Positions 17,960 through 26,624 of a stretch of DNA of 64,000 nucleotides are shown one piece after another (position 1 is the first letter of the stretch; each line of letters begins with the position of its first letter). Source of the stretch: an uncultured Bacteroidales bacterium (GTDB taxonomy: Bacteria > Bacteroidota > Bacteroidia > Bacteroidales > F082). The stretch lies in assembly GCA_900317055.1 (NCBI GenBank), contig ONFF01000004.1, positions 62,001-126,000 on the forward strand, read 5' to 3'. The notes under the pieces were generated by a model. That model made no database searches. It was not told where the DNA came from and saw only the letters and a program-made list of their open reading frames with translations. Made by a program: the position numbers and the translations under genes.

Positions 17960-20426
17960 CAGCTTGTGTTTTCTTGAACGGATCGACAGGAACAAGTTCG
18001 ATGTTTTCTTTGTCATACTGATAGATGCTCCAATACAGGTTTTCTTTGCCTTCGTTTCCTCCCGCATTCAGATAGTTTTTGTAATAAAAACGATAGCTAG
18101 TATGCAACATTGAGGCTTGATAGCAATGCAGGCAGTTAATCAAGTCGTCGCTGCCATACTGCATCAAGGCATTGAGGAAATAGCAGCCCACATCGTAGCC
18201 TTCAAAGGCGTATTGCTGCGGCTCAGTAACATATTTTTGCCTAAAGCGAAGCACAAAACGCTTGGCTTCATCGTTGTTGTAGTCGACGAAGAAATCACTG
18301 ACAAAAATGGCGTGCATTTTCAGCAAGTTGTCCACCAATAGCTTTTCATGCTTCTGCCAATCAGGAGCACATACCAAAGTAATGGGGAAACGGTCGGCCG
18401 ACTTAGTCAGCGAGTTGAGCATCTGGGTGGCAAACACATTGTCGTCGCCGTAGGCAATGATGACATTGTCGCGAACACCCGATAGTTGCGACTTCACTTT
18501 AGCGATTTCGCTGTACGGATAGCGCTTTACCGAATTGGAAAGCACCACTTTATCGGTTAACCCTTCTTGGAAATCACCAGTAGAAAAGACCTGCCCTTCC
18601 ACATCGATGGTCGGCACCAAGTGGCTGCCCATTTCCAAACGCTCGCTCTCGTTGCGCGCAAACTGCAAGAACTCGTCGCCCGACACCGTAACCTCCTCGT
18701 TGACAGCATAATTCAAATGATGCTCCAATTGGTTCAAAAACACGGAATCTGTAGCCTTTTCGCGGCTGACGATGAACACATTAGCATTGGAATAGTGGTT
18801 TTTCACCAAATTGGAAATAGTCAAAATCATTCCAACATCACCCGCTTTCGCTTTCACCACATTGGGGCTATCCTCAATTACCGACTTACGGGTCGACAAG
18901 GGATTGACCACGGCGATGCCGTTGGCCTTGGCGTATTCCTCGATGACATCAAACGATTTACCAAAGAAAGGTCCAACGATTAAATCCAACTCCTTATTCT
19001 CGATTTGCGACAGTGCCCTTTCGGCCGAAGCCACATTTTCGGTCACATCAATGACCGTCAAATCCAGCTTCATCCCTTGCTTTTCCATGGTCTCGGCGGC
19101 CATCATGAAACCTTCATAGAATTGCAGGAACGACAAGGAACGCGACTTCTTTGACTTAGAGGATTTTTCCTTCGAAACCGAGATATTGTCGATATCATAC
19201 AAATACAAAGGCACCAACAACGCCACATGATAGCGTTTTGAGGCATTCGCGGGATTGGCGACGCAATCAGGGATGTCGCCTGTCTCAAAGTCGAAATCCA
19301 ACTGGGCATCCTCTTGCATGGGTTGTTGTGGCTCAACTGGGGCCTCAGGGACCTCAGGGGCTTCAACGATTTCCGTCCCGTCTTGCCCAATCCAATAGAA
19401 ATCAGTAATCGGCTGGATAGGAATCAGCACCACTTGGTTTGTAAACACATGAGAGCCGACGGAAATATTCTTTTTCCTGAAGTCGTTTTCGTCCACTTTC
19501 CAACGCTTCAACAACGATGAGACGCGCTCATTCCTTTCGCAAGAATGCACGATGTAGTCGTTTTCATTGACAATATTGGGAATCACGATGCGCGTACCTT
19601 CCTTGGGCTCATCAGTCAATCCAGGGTTGACAGCCTTGAAATCAGCTAAATCAATGCCAAATTCCTTGGCAATGTCATAAAGGTCTTCGCCACGCTGCAC
19701 GATTCGGGTTGAGCCTTCGAAAAAGGCATTTCTTTCGGGATGTTGCTCTTGTGCTGCAGGTACTTCAACTATTTGAGGTTGCTCAACAACAGGCTCTGGT
19801 TCTTCAACGACAGGTTCCGGCTCCGGCTCTGGTTCCTCAACGACAGGTTCCGGTTCTTCTTCAGGTTCTGGCTCCGGCTCTGGTTCCTCAACGACAGGTT
19901 CAGGTTCTTCTACGGGTTCGGGCTCGGGCTTTGGTTCCTCAACGAAAGGTTCCGGTTCTTCTTCAGGTTCGGGCTCTGGCTCTGGTTTCTCAACGACAGG
20001 TTCCGGCTCTTCTTCGGGTTCGGGCTCGGGCTCTGGTTCCTCAACGACAGGTTCCGGTTCCTTCTCAGGTTCGGGCTCGGGCTCTGGTTCAGGTTCGACG
20101 ACAACTATCTCTGGTTGAGGCTCTTCCTCTTTTTGAACTTGAACGGGCCGGACAGGTATGCCCAACACAAGCCCAGCTTTCAGTCCATTCTTCACCTCTG
20201 GGTTCAACTTTTCAATCTCTTCGACAGTGACATTGTATGCCTTGGATATGCTATAAAGCGTCTGCCCTTGTTTGACATGATGCATATAGTATGTCTTGCC
20301 ACCTATCTGCGTTTTTTGGGAGGAACGCACTACGACGACCTCTTGAGCCATCAGATTACCCGACAGCATGATTCCAAACAGGAAAAAGAGAAAGAAAACC
20401 AGTCTTTTTTTCATCATCTTACTCAT
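17952..20426 (-). CDS. LysM protein with Glu-Pro linker and periplasmic-binding-protein domain
   Basis: An 824-aa exported protein. A signal peptide (about 1-27) precedes a LysM peptidoglycan-binding domain (about 46-92: [18 protein letters not shown]). An extended EP-rich repeat linker (about 105-222) leads to a second LysM (about 237-280: [18 protein letters not shown]) and perhaps a third. The C-terminal half (about 400-790) is a type I periplasmic-binding fold ([15 protein letters not shown], then [20 protein letters not shown]). The fold recalls LpoA-like regulators as much as a solute receptor. No ABC transporter genes are adjacent, so a role in cell-wall sensing is my guess. Confidence 0.85.
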   Translation of the reverse strand: MSKMMKKRLVFFLFFLFGIMLSGNLMAQEVVVVRSSQKTQIGGKTYYMHHVKQGQTLYSISKAYNVTVEEIEKLNPEVKNGLKAGLVLGIPVRPVQVQKEEEPQPEIVVVEPEPEPEPEPEKEPEPVVEEPEPEPEPEEEPEPVVEKPEPEPEPEEEPEPFVEEPKPEPEPVEEPEPVVEEPEPEPEPEEEPEPVVEEPEPEPEPVVEEPEPVVEQPQIVEVPAAQEQHPERNAFFEGSTRIVQRGEDLYDIAKEFGIDLADFKAVNPGLTDEPKEGTRIVIPNIVNENDYIVHSCERNERVSSLLKRWKVDENDFRKKNISVGSHVFTNQVVLIPIQPITDFYWIGQDGTEIVEAPEVPEAPVEPQQPMQEDAQLDFDFETGDIPDCVANPANASKRYHVALLVPLYLYDIDNISVSKEKSSKSKKSRSLSFLQFYEGFMMAAETMEKQGMKLDLTVIDVTENVASAERALSQIENKELDLIVGPFFGKSFDVIEEYAKANGIAVVNPLSTRKSVIEDSPNVVKAKAGDVGMILTISNLVKNHYSNANVFIVSREKATDSVFLNQLEHHLNYAVNEEVTVSGDEFLQFARNESERLEMGSHLVPTIDVEGQVFSTGDFQEGLTDKVVLSNSVKRYPYSEIAKVKSQLSGVRDNVIIAYGDDNVFATQMLNSLTKSADRFPITLVCAPDWQKHEKLLVDNLLKMHAIFVSDFFVDYNNDEAKRFVLRFRQKYVTEPQQYAFEGYDVGCYFLNALMQYGSDDLINCLHCYQASMLHTSYRFYYKNYLNAGGNEGKENLYWSIYQYDKENIELVPVDPFKKTQADE
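19760..20115. repeat. Tandem repeat encoding the Glu-Pro linker
   Basis: Imperfect tandem units of about 51 bp encode a 17-residue unit, [17 protein letters not shown]. There are about six copies, one shortened. Such arrays change length easily by slippage in multiples of 3, so linker length may vary between strains. Confidence 0.85.
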
Positions 20427-20434
20427 TTACAGTG

Positions 20435-22009
20435 TTATTCCCATTCGATGGTCGCCGGCGGTTTCGATGAAATGTCGTAGCACACGCGGTTGACCCCTTT
20501 CACCTTATTAATAATATCGTTTGAGACTTTGGCCAAAAACTCGTACGGCAAATGCACCCAGTCGGCAGTCATGCCATCAGTGGAGATTACCGCACGAAGG
20601 GCAATGGTGTATTCATAGCTGCGTTCGTCACCCATCACCCCAACCGACTTCACAGGCAACAGAATCGTGCCTGCCTGCCAGATGCTGTCGTAGAGGTTGT
20701 CAGCCATCTCATTGGGATAAGAAGCACTCGGTAGTTCACAGGGCCAATTACGCAAGCCTTTGATGAAGATGTCGTCGGCGTCACGCAAAATGCGGAGCTT
20801 CTCTTCGGTCACCTCACCCAAAATGCGGATACCCAAGCTCGGTCCCGGGAAAGGATGGCGACCTATCAGCTCGCGCTTGATACCTAAGGCACGACCCACG
20901 CGACGCACCTCATCCTTGAACAAGGAACGCAGCGGTTCCACTATCTTTAGGTTCATCTTCTCAGGCAAACCGCCCACATTGTGGTGCGACTTGATCTTAC
21001 AGCTCGGACCATTGACGCTCACACTCTCGATGACATCGGGATAGATGGTACCTTGAGCCAACCAACGGGCACCTTCAATCTTTTGCGCCTCGGCATCAAA
21101 AACATCGATGAAAGTCGAGCCTATGGCCTTGCGTTTGGCTTCAGGGTCGGTGACACCTTTCAGTTTCTCAAGGAACAGATGACCTGAGTGGACACCGATG
21201 ACATTCAGTCCCATCTCCTTGTAAGAATCAAGGACCTCCTCAAACTCGTTTTTGCGCAAAAGTCCATTATCCACAAAGATGCAAGTCAGGTTCTTGCCTA
21301 TTGCTTTATTGAGCAACACTGCGGCTACGGTGCTATCCACTCCGCCCGAAAGGCCTAAAATGACCTTGTCGTCACCAAGTTGTTTCTTCAGGCTCGCCAC
21401 CGTGTTGTCGATGAAGGAATCCGGTGTCCAGTCGCCTTTGCAGCCACAAATGCCGAGAGCAAAGTTAGCCAACATCTGAGGACCTTCCTTGGTATGGAAC
21501 ACCTCGGGATGGAACTGCACCGCGTAGGTGTCTTCACCATCAATCTTGTAGGCCGCGTTCTCCACATCGTCGGTCGAAGCGATGATACGAGCGCCATTAG
21601 GCAACTTGGCGATGGTATCACCATGGCTCATCCATACTTGACTGGTTTTACTAACACCTTTGAACAAAGGCGATGCCTCGTCGACCACCGTCAACATAGC
21701 GCGGCCATATTCGCGAGCGATACTACCGTTGACCTCACCACCGAAATGCTGGGAGATAAACTGTGCGCCATAGCAAATGCCCAACAGTGGCAACTTGCCT
21801 TTGATGCCTTCCAGGTTGGCAAAAGGAGCTTTCTCGTCGCGTACCGAGAACGGGCTACCGCTGAGGATAACGCCTTTCACATTTGTGCCAATAGAGGGAA
21901 TCTTGTTAAAGGGATGGATTTCGCAATAGACATTTAGTTCGCGAAGGCGGCGACCGATGAGTTGGGTCACTTGCGAACCAAAGTCAAGAATGAGGATCAT
22001 TTCCTGCAT
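20435..22009 (-). CDS. guaA: GMP synthase (glutamine-hydrolysing)
   Basis: A 524-aa enzyme converting XMP to GMP with ATP and glutamine. The N-terminal glutamine amidotransferase domain has the nucleophile Cys79 in GICYGAQ and His167/Glu169 in QFHPEV. The ATP-pyrophosphatase domain has its P-loop SGGVDS at 221-226. The C-terminal dimerisation domain ends in the usual KPPATIEWE. The start is the first ATG after a divergent promoter. The LysM gene begins 8 bp after the stop and may be cotranscribed. Confidence 0.97.
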   Translation of the reverse strand: MQEMILILDFGSQVTQLIGRRLRELNVYCEIHPFNKIPSIGTNVKGVILSGSPFSVRDEKAPFANLEGIKGKLPLLGICYGAQFISQHFGGEVNGSIAREYGRAMLTVVDEASPLFKGVSKTSQVWMSHGDTIAKLPNGARIIASTDDVENAAYKIDGEDTYAVQFHPEVFHTKEGPQMLANFALGICGCKGDWTPDSFIDNTVASLKKQLGDDKVILGLSGGVDSTVAAVLLNKAIGKNLTCIFVDNGLLRKNEFEEVLDSYKEMGLNVIGVHSGHLFLEKLKGVTDPEAKRKAIGSTFIDVFDAEAQKIEGARWLAQGTIYPDVIESVSVNGPSCKIKSHHNVGGLPEKMNLKIVEPLRSLFKDEVRRVGRALGIKRELIGRHPFPGPSLGIRILGEVTEEKLRILRDADDIFIKGLRNWPCELPSASYPNEMADNLYDSIWQAGTILLPVKSVGVMGDERSYEYTIALRAVISTDGMTADWVHLPYEFLAKVSNDIINKVKGVNRVCYDISSKPPATIEWE

Positions 22010-22025
22010 ATCAACAAATTTTGCG

Positions 22026-22063
22026 CAAAAATAGGCTTTTTTTATGATAAAACCTTATTTTTG
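22026..22063. promoter_or_regulatory. Divergent promoters between guaA and the PrsW-type gene
   Basis: Two TAnnTTTG elements face away from each other: TATTTTTG on the minus strand (complement of 22026-22033) for guaA, and TATTTTTG on the plus strand (22056-22063) for the protease gene. Both leaders are short, about 15-20 nt. Confidence 0.55.
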
Positions 22064-22083
22064 CAGAAAATATCAAAACTATA

Positions 22084-22878
22084 ATGACATTACTCAGCTA
22101 CCTTATTCTATTAAGCATTGCCATTCTGCCCGTGGCGGGACTGCTCATATTTATCTACTTTCAAGACAAATACCAAAAAGAGCCCATCAAATCCCTGCTC
22201 AAGGCTTTCTTCGGAGGCTGGCTTGCCGTTGTGATGGACATCGGTTTGGTAACAACCATCGAATATAGTATTGGACTCTTTCCCATACTGCCCGATACGG
22301 TGTTTTACGACTCGTTTCTCACTGCAGCCATCCCCGAAGAGTTATGCAAATTCTTGATTTTCATGATATTCATTTGGCGCGACAAAAACTTCGACGAGTA
22401 CTTTGACGGTATTGTATATGCCACTTTCATCGGCTTAGGCTTCGCCTGTGTCGAGAATATCGAATATGTGTTTATGTATGGTTTCGGTGCGGGTGTTTCG
22501 CGTGCCTTGTTTGCAGTTCCCGGACACTTCCTCTTTGGCGTGCTGATGGGTTATTTCTTGTCGTTGGCCAAGTTCACTCCCGAAAAACGGAAAAAATACA
22601 TTTTCTTAGGTCTGTTGTTTGCCATCATTGCCCACGGTCTATACGATTGGCTGCTCATGTTCGTCGATAGGCTTTCCAGTATGGGCAGTGACTTTGCTTA
22701 TCTGGTGTCAGGAATCGTTTATCAAGCATTCCTTGCCGGTGACGTTCTGCTTTGGATCTTTGGCATGAAGCTTGTCCGCAAACACCAGCGAAACTCACGC
22801 CAGCAAGCCGAAGAAAACATTGAAACCGTTGAAAACGAATTCAAGCAAATCGACTGGGATGCGGGTAACAAGTATTAA
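22084..22878 (+). CDS. PrsW-family intramembrane metalloprotease
   Basis: A 264-aa polytopic membrane protein with about seven hydrophobic spans. The PrsW signature residues are visible: PEE (84-86), then ACVENIEY (121-128) and the histidine of VPGHFLFG (about 148). PrsW in Bacillus starts regulated proteolysis of an anti-sigma factor; in this group the substrate is unknown. The C-terminal 35 residues are a charged cytoplasmic tail. The nearest anti-sigma candidate in the window is about 20 kb away, so I propose no link. Confidence 0.85.
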   Translation: MTLLSYLILLSIAILPVAGLLIFIYFQDKYQKEPIKSLLKAFFGGWLAVVMDIGLVTTIEYSIGLFPILPDTVFYDSFLTAAIPEELCKFLIFMIFIWRDKNFDEYFDGIVYATFIGLGFACVENIEYVFMYGFGAGVSRALFAVPGHFLFGVLMGYFLSLAKFTPEKRKKYIFLGLLFAIIAHGLYDWLLMFVDRLSSMGSDFAYLVSGIVYQAFLAGDVLLWIFGMKLVRKHQRNSRQQAEENIETVENEFKQIDWDAGNKY

Positions 22879-22883
22879 TTTCA

Positions 22884-22891
22884 TATTTTTG
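22884..22891 (+). promoter_or_regulatory. -7 element of the ychF promoter
   Basis: TATTTTTG matches TAnnTTTG 25 bp upstream of the ATG, immediately after the stop of the preceding gene. No convincing -33 element is visible because this position lies within that gene's end. Confidence 0.45.
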
Positions 22892-22916
22892 CAGCAAATT
22901 TAAACATCATATCATT

Positions 22917-23987
22917 ATGGCACTCAATTGTGGAATCATAGGTCTTTCAAGCACTGGAAAGACCACCATATTCAATTGTATTTCAAACACCAAGGCAGAG
23001 ATTGGCTTTGCCTCAAAGTCGAACATTGGCATGTGCGAGGTGGTGGACGAGCGCCTCAAGCTCATCGACAACATCTCCCACTCGAAGCGCATCGTGCCCG
23101 CCACGGTCGAAATCGTCGACCTGCCCGGCTTGAGCAAAGGCGGTCAAGGCGTGGGCAACAAGCTCCTCGCCGAGGTGCAGACCATGGATGCACTCATCCA
23201 TGTGTTGCGCTGCTTCGACGATCCCAACATCCCTCACAGCGAAGGCAGCATCGATCCGGTGCGCGACATGGAACTCGTTGACCTCGAACTGCAGGTGCGC
23301 GACTTGGACCTGGTCACCCGCAAACTGGAACGAGTGCAGAAGCTGCTGAAAAACGGCGAAAAGGACAACAAAAAGGCTTTTGATGTGCTCAGCGTCTACA
23401 AGGAGACCCTGGAGAACTTCGGCAATGCACGCGACGCAAAGGTGGCCGAGGAAGACAAGAAGTTTGTTCAGGACATCCAACTTTTGACGGCCAAACCCAT
23501 CATCTATGTCTGCAATGTGGACGACGCTTCGGCCACCACAGGCAACAAGTACTCCGATGCCGTGAAAGCCGCTTTGAAGGAAGGTCAAGAGATGCTCATC
23601 ATTGCTGGTAAGCTGGAGGCAGAAATCGCCGAGCTTGATGCTGATGACAGGGCCTTGTTTATGGAAGATGCTGGTTTGACCGAACCTGGTGTGAACAAAC
23701 TGGTGCGCACTGCCTACCACACTTTGAATTTACATTCCTTCTTCACCACTGGCCCTGATGAGACAAGAGCTTGGACCATCCATGTAGGCGACACCGCCCC
23801 TATCGCTGCCGGAGCCATCCACAGCGACCTGCAACGCGGCTTCATCCGTGCAGAGGTGATGAGCACGGAAGACTTCCTAAAATACGGCTCGGAGGCTGCA
23901 GTGAAGGAAGCGGGCAAGTTCCGCGTGGAGGGCAAGACTTATGTTGTGCAGGACGGTGATATTTTGAACATTCGATTTAATGTTTGA
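22917..23987 (+). CDS. ychF: Ribosome-binding ATPase YchF (Obg family)
   Basis: A 356-aa cytoplasmic P-loop protein with P-loop GLSSTGKTT (9-17), switch II DLPGLSKGGQ where the usual catalytic position carries a hydrophobic residue as in YchF/OLA1, the family stretch HVLRCFDDPNIPH, and a C-terminal TGS domain (about 272-356, FFTTGPDETRAWTI to ILNIRF). YchF prefers ATP and binds the ribosome; it is linked to stress responses. The P-loop is unusual: most YchF proteins have a GxPNVGKS form, here LSSTGKT, with the key Gly-Lys-Thr intact. Confidence 0.92.
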   Translation: MALNCGIIGLSSTGKTTIFNCISNTKAEIGFASKSNIGMCEVVDERLKLIDNISHSKRIVPATVEIVDLPGLSKGGQGVGNKLLAEVQTMDALIHVLRCFDDPNIPHSEGSIDPVRDMELVDLELQVRDLDLVTRKLERVQKLLKNGEKDNKKAFDVLSVYKETLENFGNARDAKVAEEDKKFVQDIQLLTAKPIIYVCNVDDASATTGNKYSDAVKAALKEGQEMLIIAGKLEAEIAELDADDRALFMEDAGLTEPGVNKLVRTAYHTLNLHSFFTTGPDETRAWTIHVGDTAPIAAGAIHSDLQRGFIRAEVMSTEDFLKYGSEAAVKEAGKFRVEGKTYVVQDGDILNIRFNV

Positions 23988-23989
23988 TA

Positions 23990-24535
23990 AACTACGGATT
24001 TCGCGGATTTGACAGATTTTGGATAAAAAATTTAGGACGCAAGCGTCCAGATTTCACGGATAACAAACGATTATGACCGAAGAACTTATTTATAGAAACG
24101 AAACATACAATATCATTGGGGCAGCAATGAGTGTTCATCGGGAACTAGGTTCGGGGTTTTTAGAGTCCGTGTATCAAGAAGCTTTGGAAATTGAGTTTTC
24201 TAGGCGGAACATTCCTTACATTGCTCAACAAAAAATCCAAATACAATATAAGGATGTCTTGCTCAAACAGTATTATATTCCAGATTTCTTTTGTTACGAC
24301 AAAATCATTGTGGAAATTAAAGCTGTCTCGACTGTACTTCCCGAACACGAGGCTCAAATCATACATTATGTGAAAGCAACTGGGAAAAAGATGGGTCTGC
24401 TATTGAATTTTGGTGAAGAGAGCTTGTATCACAAACGTTTCCCCAACCTTTCAACCAAATCCATCCGTACCAATCCGCAGCTTTAGCTGCAAAATTACGA
24501 CCCAACCTATCCGTTTAATCCGTAAAATCCGTAGT
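23990..24535. mobile_element. ACGGATT-armed element carrying a GxxExxY gene
   Basis: Starts AACTACGGATT and ends AATCCGTAGT, its inverted copy. Each arm holds about three spaced ACGGATT-like units. Inside the left arm is a hairpin GGACGCAAGCGTCC, inside the right arm GCAGCTTTAGCTGC. The GxxExxY gene fills the middle and its stop codon lies in the right hairpin. Non-coding relatives with the same ends and hairpins lie at 44939-45103 and 57556-57721. I see no transposase, so mobility is inferred from the repetition. Confidence 0.65.
24073..24486 (+). CDS. GxxExxY protein
   Basis: A 137-aa protein of the GxxExxY family. The name motif is at 28-34 (GFLESVY). The later IPDFFCYDKIIVEIKAV stretch has Asp71 and the Glu81/Lys83 pair expected of a PD-(D/E)XK nuclease-like core. 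Function is unknown for the family. The gene is embedded in a repeat element with inverted ends, and its last dozen codons are made of the right arm of that repeat, so the C-terminus (SIRTNPQL) may be element-derived rather than conserved. Confidence 0.88.
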   Translation: MTEELIYRNETYNIIGAAMSVHRELGSGFLESVYQEALEIEFSRRNIPYIAQQKIQIQYKDVLLKQYYIPDFFCYDKIIVEIKAVSTVLPEHEAQIIHYVKATGKKMGLLLNFGEESLYHKRFPNLSTKSIRTNPQL

Positions 24536-24553
24536 AAAAAAGAAACAAAAAAA

Positions 24554-25084
24554 ATGGAATATGTTGTTTTAGTTGATGAAAACGATAACGAAATTGGCCA
24601 AATGGAGAAGCAGGCAGCCCATATTGATCCTCATCTTCATCGGGCTTTCTCTATCTTTTTGTTCAATTCGAAAGGCGAACTGCTGATGCAGCAACGTGCC
24701 CTCTCGAAATACCACTCCCCGGGTCTGTGGACCAACACCTGCTGCAGCCATCCCCGTGCCGGAGAGACTTTGGAAGAAGCCACTTCACGCCGTCTGATGG
24801 AAGAGATGGGCATGGTCTGCCCTATGCACGAAGTCTACACCTTTATATATAAGGCTCCCGTCGGAGAAGGTCTCACCGAACATGAGTTTGACCATGTGTT
24901 CATCGGTCAAAGCGACGACACTCCAATCATCAACCACGAGGAAGTTGAGTCGTGGAAATACATGACTGTAGCTGACTTGAAAGACGATATTCAACTCCAC
25001 CCTGAGCAATACACCGAATGGTTCAAAATCACCTTTGAGGAAATGCTGCATCATGCCAAATCGGTTTTCCCGCATTTGAACTGA
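24554..25084 (+). CDS. idi: Isopentenyl-diphosphate delta-isomerase, type I
   Basis: A 176-aa Nudix-fold enzyme converting isopentenyl to dimethylallyl diphosphate for isoprenoid synthesis. The catalytic Cys64 (NTCCSHP) and the glutamates of EHEFDH (110-115) are present, as are the metal-binding histidines His24 and His29. The start at 24554 gives the usual N-terminus; a longer frame extends 48 codons back through repeat DNA and is unlikely to be used. A strong terminator follows. Confidence 0.93.
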   Translation: MEYVVLVDENDNEIGQMEKQAAHIDPHLHRAFSIFLFNSKGELLMQQRALSKYHSPGLWTNTCCSHPRAGETLEEATSRRLMEEMGMVCPMHEVYTFIYKAPVGEGLTEHEFDHVFIGQSDDTPIINHEEVESWKYMTVADLKDDIQLHPEQYTEWFKITFEEMLHHAKSVFPHLN

Positions 25085-25128
25085 TTGTATTTATTTCAAC
25101 TTATTGAAAATGAAATCATAACCATATT

Positions 25129-25153
25129 AAAGCCATTCAAAATGGCTTTTTTT
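25129..25153 (+). terminator. Intrinsic terminator after idi
   Basis: A perfect 9-bp stem AAAGCCATT / AATGGCTTT with a 3-nt loop, followed by more T residues. Confidence 0.85.
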
Positions 25154-25199
25154 TCTTCCCAAAATAATTAGTAAGTATATTTACTATATATATTTTTAC

Positions 25200-25207
25200 T
25201 ATTTTTG
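25200..25207 (+). promoter_or_regulatory. -7 element of the porin gene
   Basis: TATTTTTG matches TAnnTTTG and lies 44 bp before the ATG, within AT-rich DNA. Confidence 0.45.
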
Positions 25208-25251
25208 CCGCGGAAAACAAAATTGAAAACGTTTAATTTTAATCTACTACT

Positions 25252-26538
25252 ATGAAACGCAAATTTCGCATTATCGTTGGAATGCTGTTGTTAGCCATTC
25301 CGTTGTGCATGAATGCACAAGTGAAGCCCGTTAAACCTGGACATCCCAAGCCGAAGACTGAAAAGCCTGAAAGGCCCGAAAAGCCAGAGGTGAAGAAACC
25401 AGATGCCCCCATGCCAGGAATGAGACCTGACGGTCCCATGAAGCCGGATGGCCCAAAGCCCGGAATGGACGAACCCAAAGGCGGAATCACGATGCCCAAA
25501 ATCTCTGGCTTCGTGCAAGGCATGTACCAAGCCAACCTGAGCGACAAAGGTGACCTTCTCGACAATACATTGAGAATGCGCCGCGTTCGTCTGTCGGTCG
25601 ACGGAAACCTTTCGAAGACCGTGAGCTACAAGATCCAAGGCGACTTCAGCCGCAGCCCCATGCTCGTCGACGCTTTCATTAAATACAAACCCTGCAGAGA
25701 GTTTGCCATCCAGGTCGGTCAGTTCAAGACCCCGTTCACGATTGAAAGCCCCATCAATCCCGTCAACCTTGAGATCTTCGACTACGGCGAGGCTGTCCAA
25801 CAATTGGTCGGTTATAAAGATGTTTGCGGTGTAGGTGCCCTCGGCCGTGACCTCGGTCTGATGGCTACCGGTAGCCTCTTCCCTGTGGAGAATTCAAATG
25901 GTTACCAATACAGCATAGTTGACTATGCCGTCGGCGTGTTCAACGGCAATGGCGCCAACCAACTCGACAACAACAACCGCAAGGACCTTGTGGGTCGCCT
26001 CGAAGTGCATCCCGGCCTGAAAGCCCTGACCTTGAGTAGTTCATACTACTATGGAAAGTATCTCAAAAACGAAGATTACAACGGCGTTCGCAATCGCTGG
26101 TCTGCTGGTGTGCAATACAACGACGGCAAGCTTGTGATTCGTGGTGAATACCTGAGCGGCAATACTGGTTACCAAGGATTTGAAGGCGAAGGAGCACCTA
26201 ACCAATTCAACAGTAAAGGATACTATGCTGTGGCTGGATACAATTTCAAATTTGGAAAGGAAGGCAAAGAACAGAAACTGATGCCTGTGCTAAGATATGA
26301 GCATTTCGAGCAGCAAACTGGTGTTTTTGGAGCCCATACTGCTGATCATGTAATTTATATGCTTCCAGATGCCTCGGCTCCAACGAGTTATTACACTGTC
26401 GGCATCAACTATTGGCCCATCAAAAGCGTGAATTTCAAGCTTGACTATTCTTTAATTGATGGCGCCAAAAAAGTTGACAACCATTACCAAGACTATATGT
26501 CTCACCGCGTAGTCGGCATTTTGAGCTACAAATTCTAA
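25252..26538 (+). CDS. OprO/OprP-type porin with Pro-rich N-terminal segment
   Basis: A 428-aa outer-membrane protein. After a signal peptide (about 1-22) comes a segment of about 60 residues rich in K, P, G, E and M (KPVKPGHPKPKTEKPERPEK), then a barrel domain starting near residue 84 (ISGFVQGMYQANLSDKGDLL) with the porin O/P pattern: MRRVRLSVDGNLSKTVSYKI, GQFKTPFTIE, and a terminal strand ending in F (VVGILSYKF). Members conduct anions such as phosphate; the substrate here is not determined. The Pro-rich extension could span to the peptidoglycan. Confidence 0.85.
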   Translation: MKRKFRIIVGMLLLAIPLCMNAQVKPVKPGHPKPKTEKPERPEKPEVKKPDAPMPGMRPDGPMKPDGPKPGMDEPKGGITMPKISGFVQGMYQANLSDKGDLLDNTLRMRRVRLSVDGNLSKTVSYKIQGDFSRSPMLVDAFIKYKPCREFAIQVGQFKTPFTIESPINPVNLEIFDYGEAVQQLVGYKDVCGVGALGRDLGLMATGSLFPVENSNGYQYSIVDYAVGVFNGNGANQLDNNNRKDLVGRLEVHPGLKALTLSSSYYYGKYLKNEDYNGVRNRWSAGVQYNDGKLVIRGEYLSGNTGYQGFEGEGAPNQFNSKGYYAVAGYNFKFGKEGKEQKLMPVLRYEHFEQQTGVFGAHTADHVIYMLPDASAPTSYYTVGINYWPIKSVNFKLDYSLIDGAKKVDNHYQDYMSHRVVGILSYKF

Positions 26539-26547
26539 AATAGCTGC

Positions 26548-26607
26548 GGGACTGCGAGACTACGGGACTTAGGGTCTCGAAGTCTCACGTCCCGAAGTCT
26601 CGAAGTC
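26548..26607. repeat. Imperfect palindrome with GGGACT/GAGACT arms
   Basis: A left arm of alternating GGGACT and GAGACT units at about 10-bp spacing is mirrored by GTCTCGAAGTCTCACGTCCC on the right. It fills the gap between the porin and the YeiH-type gene and contains no terminator-like T run. Confidence 0.7.
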
Positions 26608-26624
26608 AAAAACAGAAATATATC

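Noticed and set aside
19338-19362. GGGGCCTCAGGGACC stretch within the LysM gene, similar to the CGGCCCTTCGA repeat
   Set aside because: Only about 15 bp match copy B, and the coding reason (an Ala-Pro-Glu linker) explains the composition; not enough to call a fourth copy.
19709-20480. Arg/Phe/Leu-rich plus-strand frames opposite the LysM gene, and the repeat as a possible CRISPR
   Set aside because: They are antisense readings of the Glu-Pro repeat. Units are contiguous and coding, without unique spacers, so it is no CRISPR array.
23013-23720. 235-codon frame opposite ychF
   Set aside because: Antisense to a conserved GTPase-family gene; His/Val/Asp-rich shadow without any motif.
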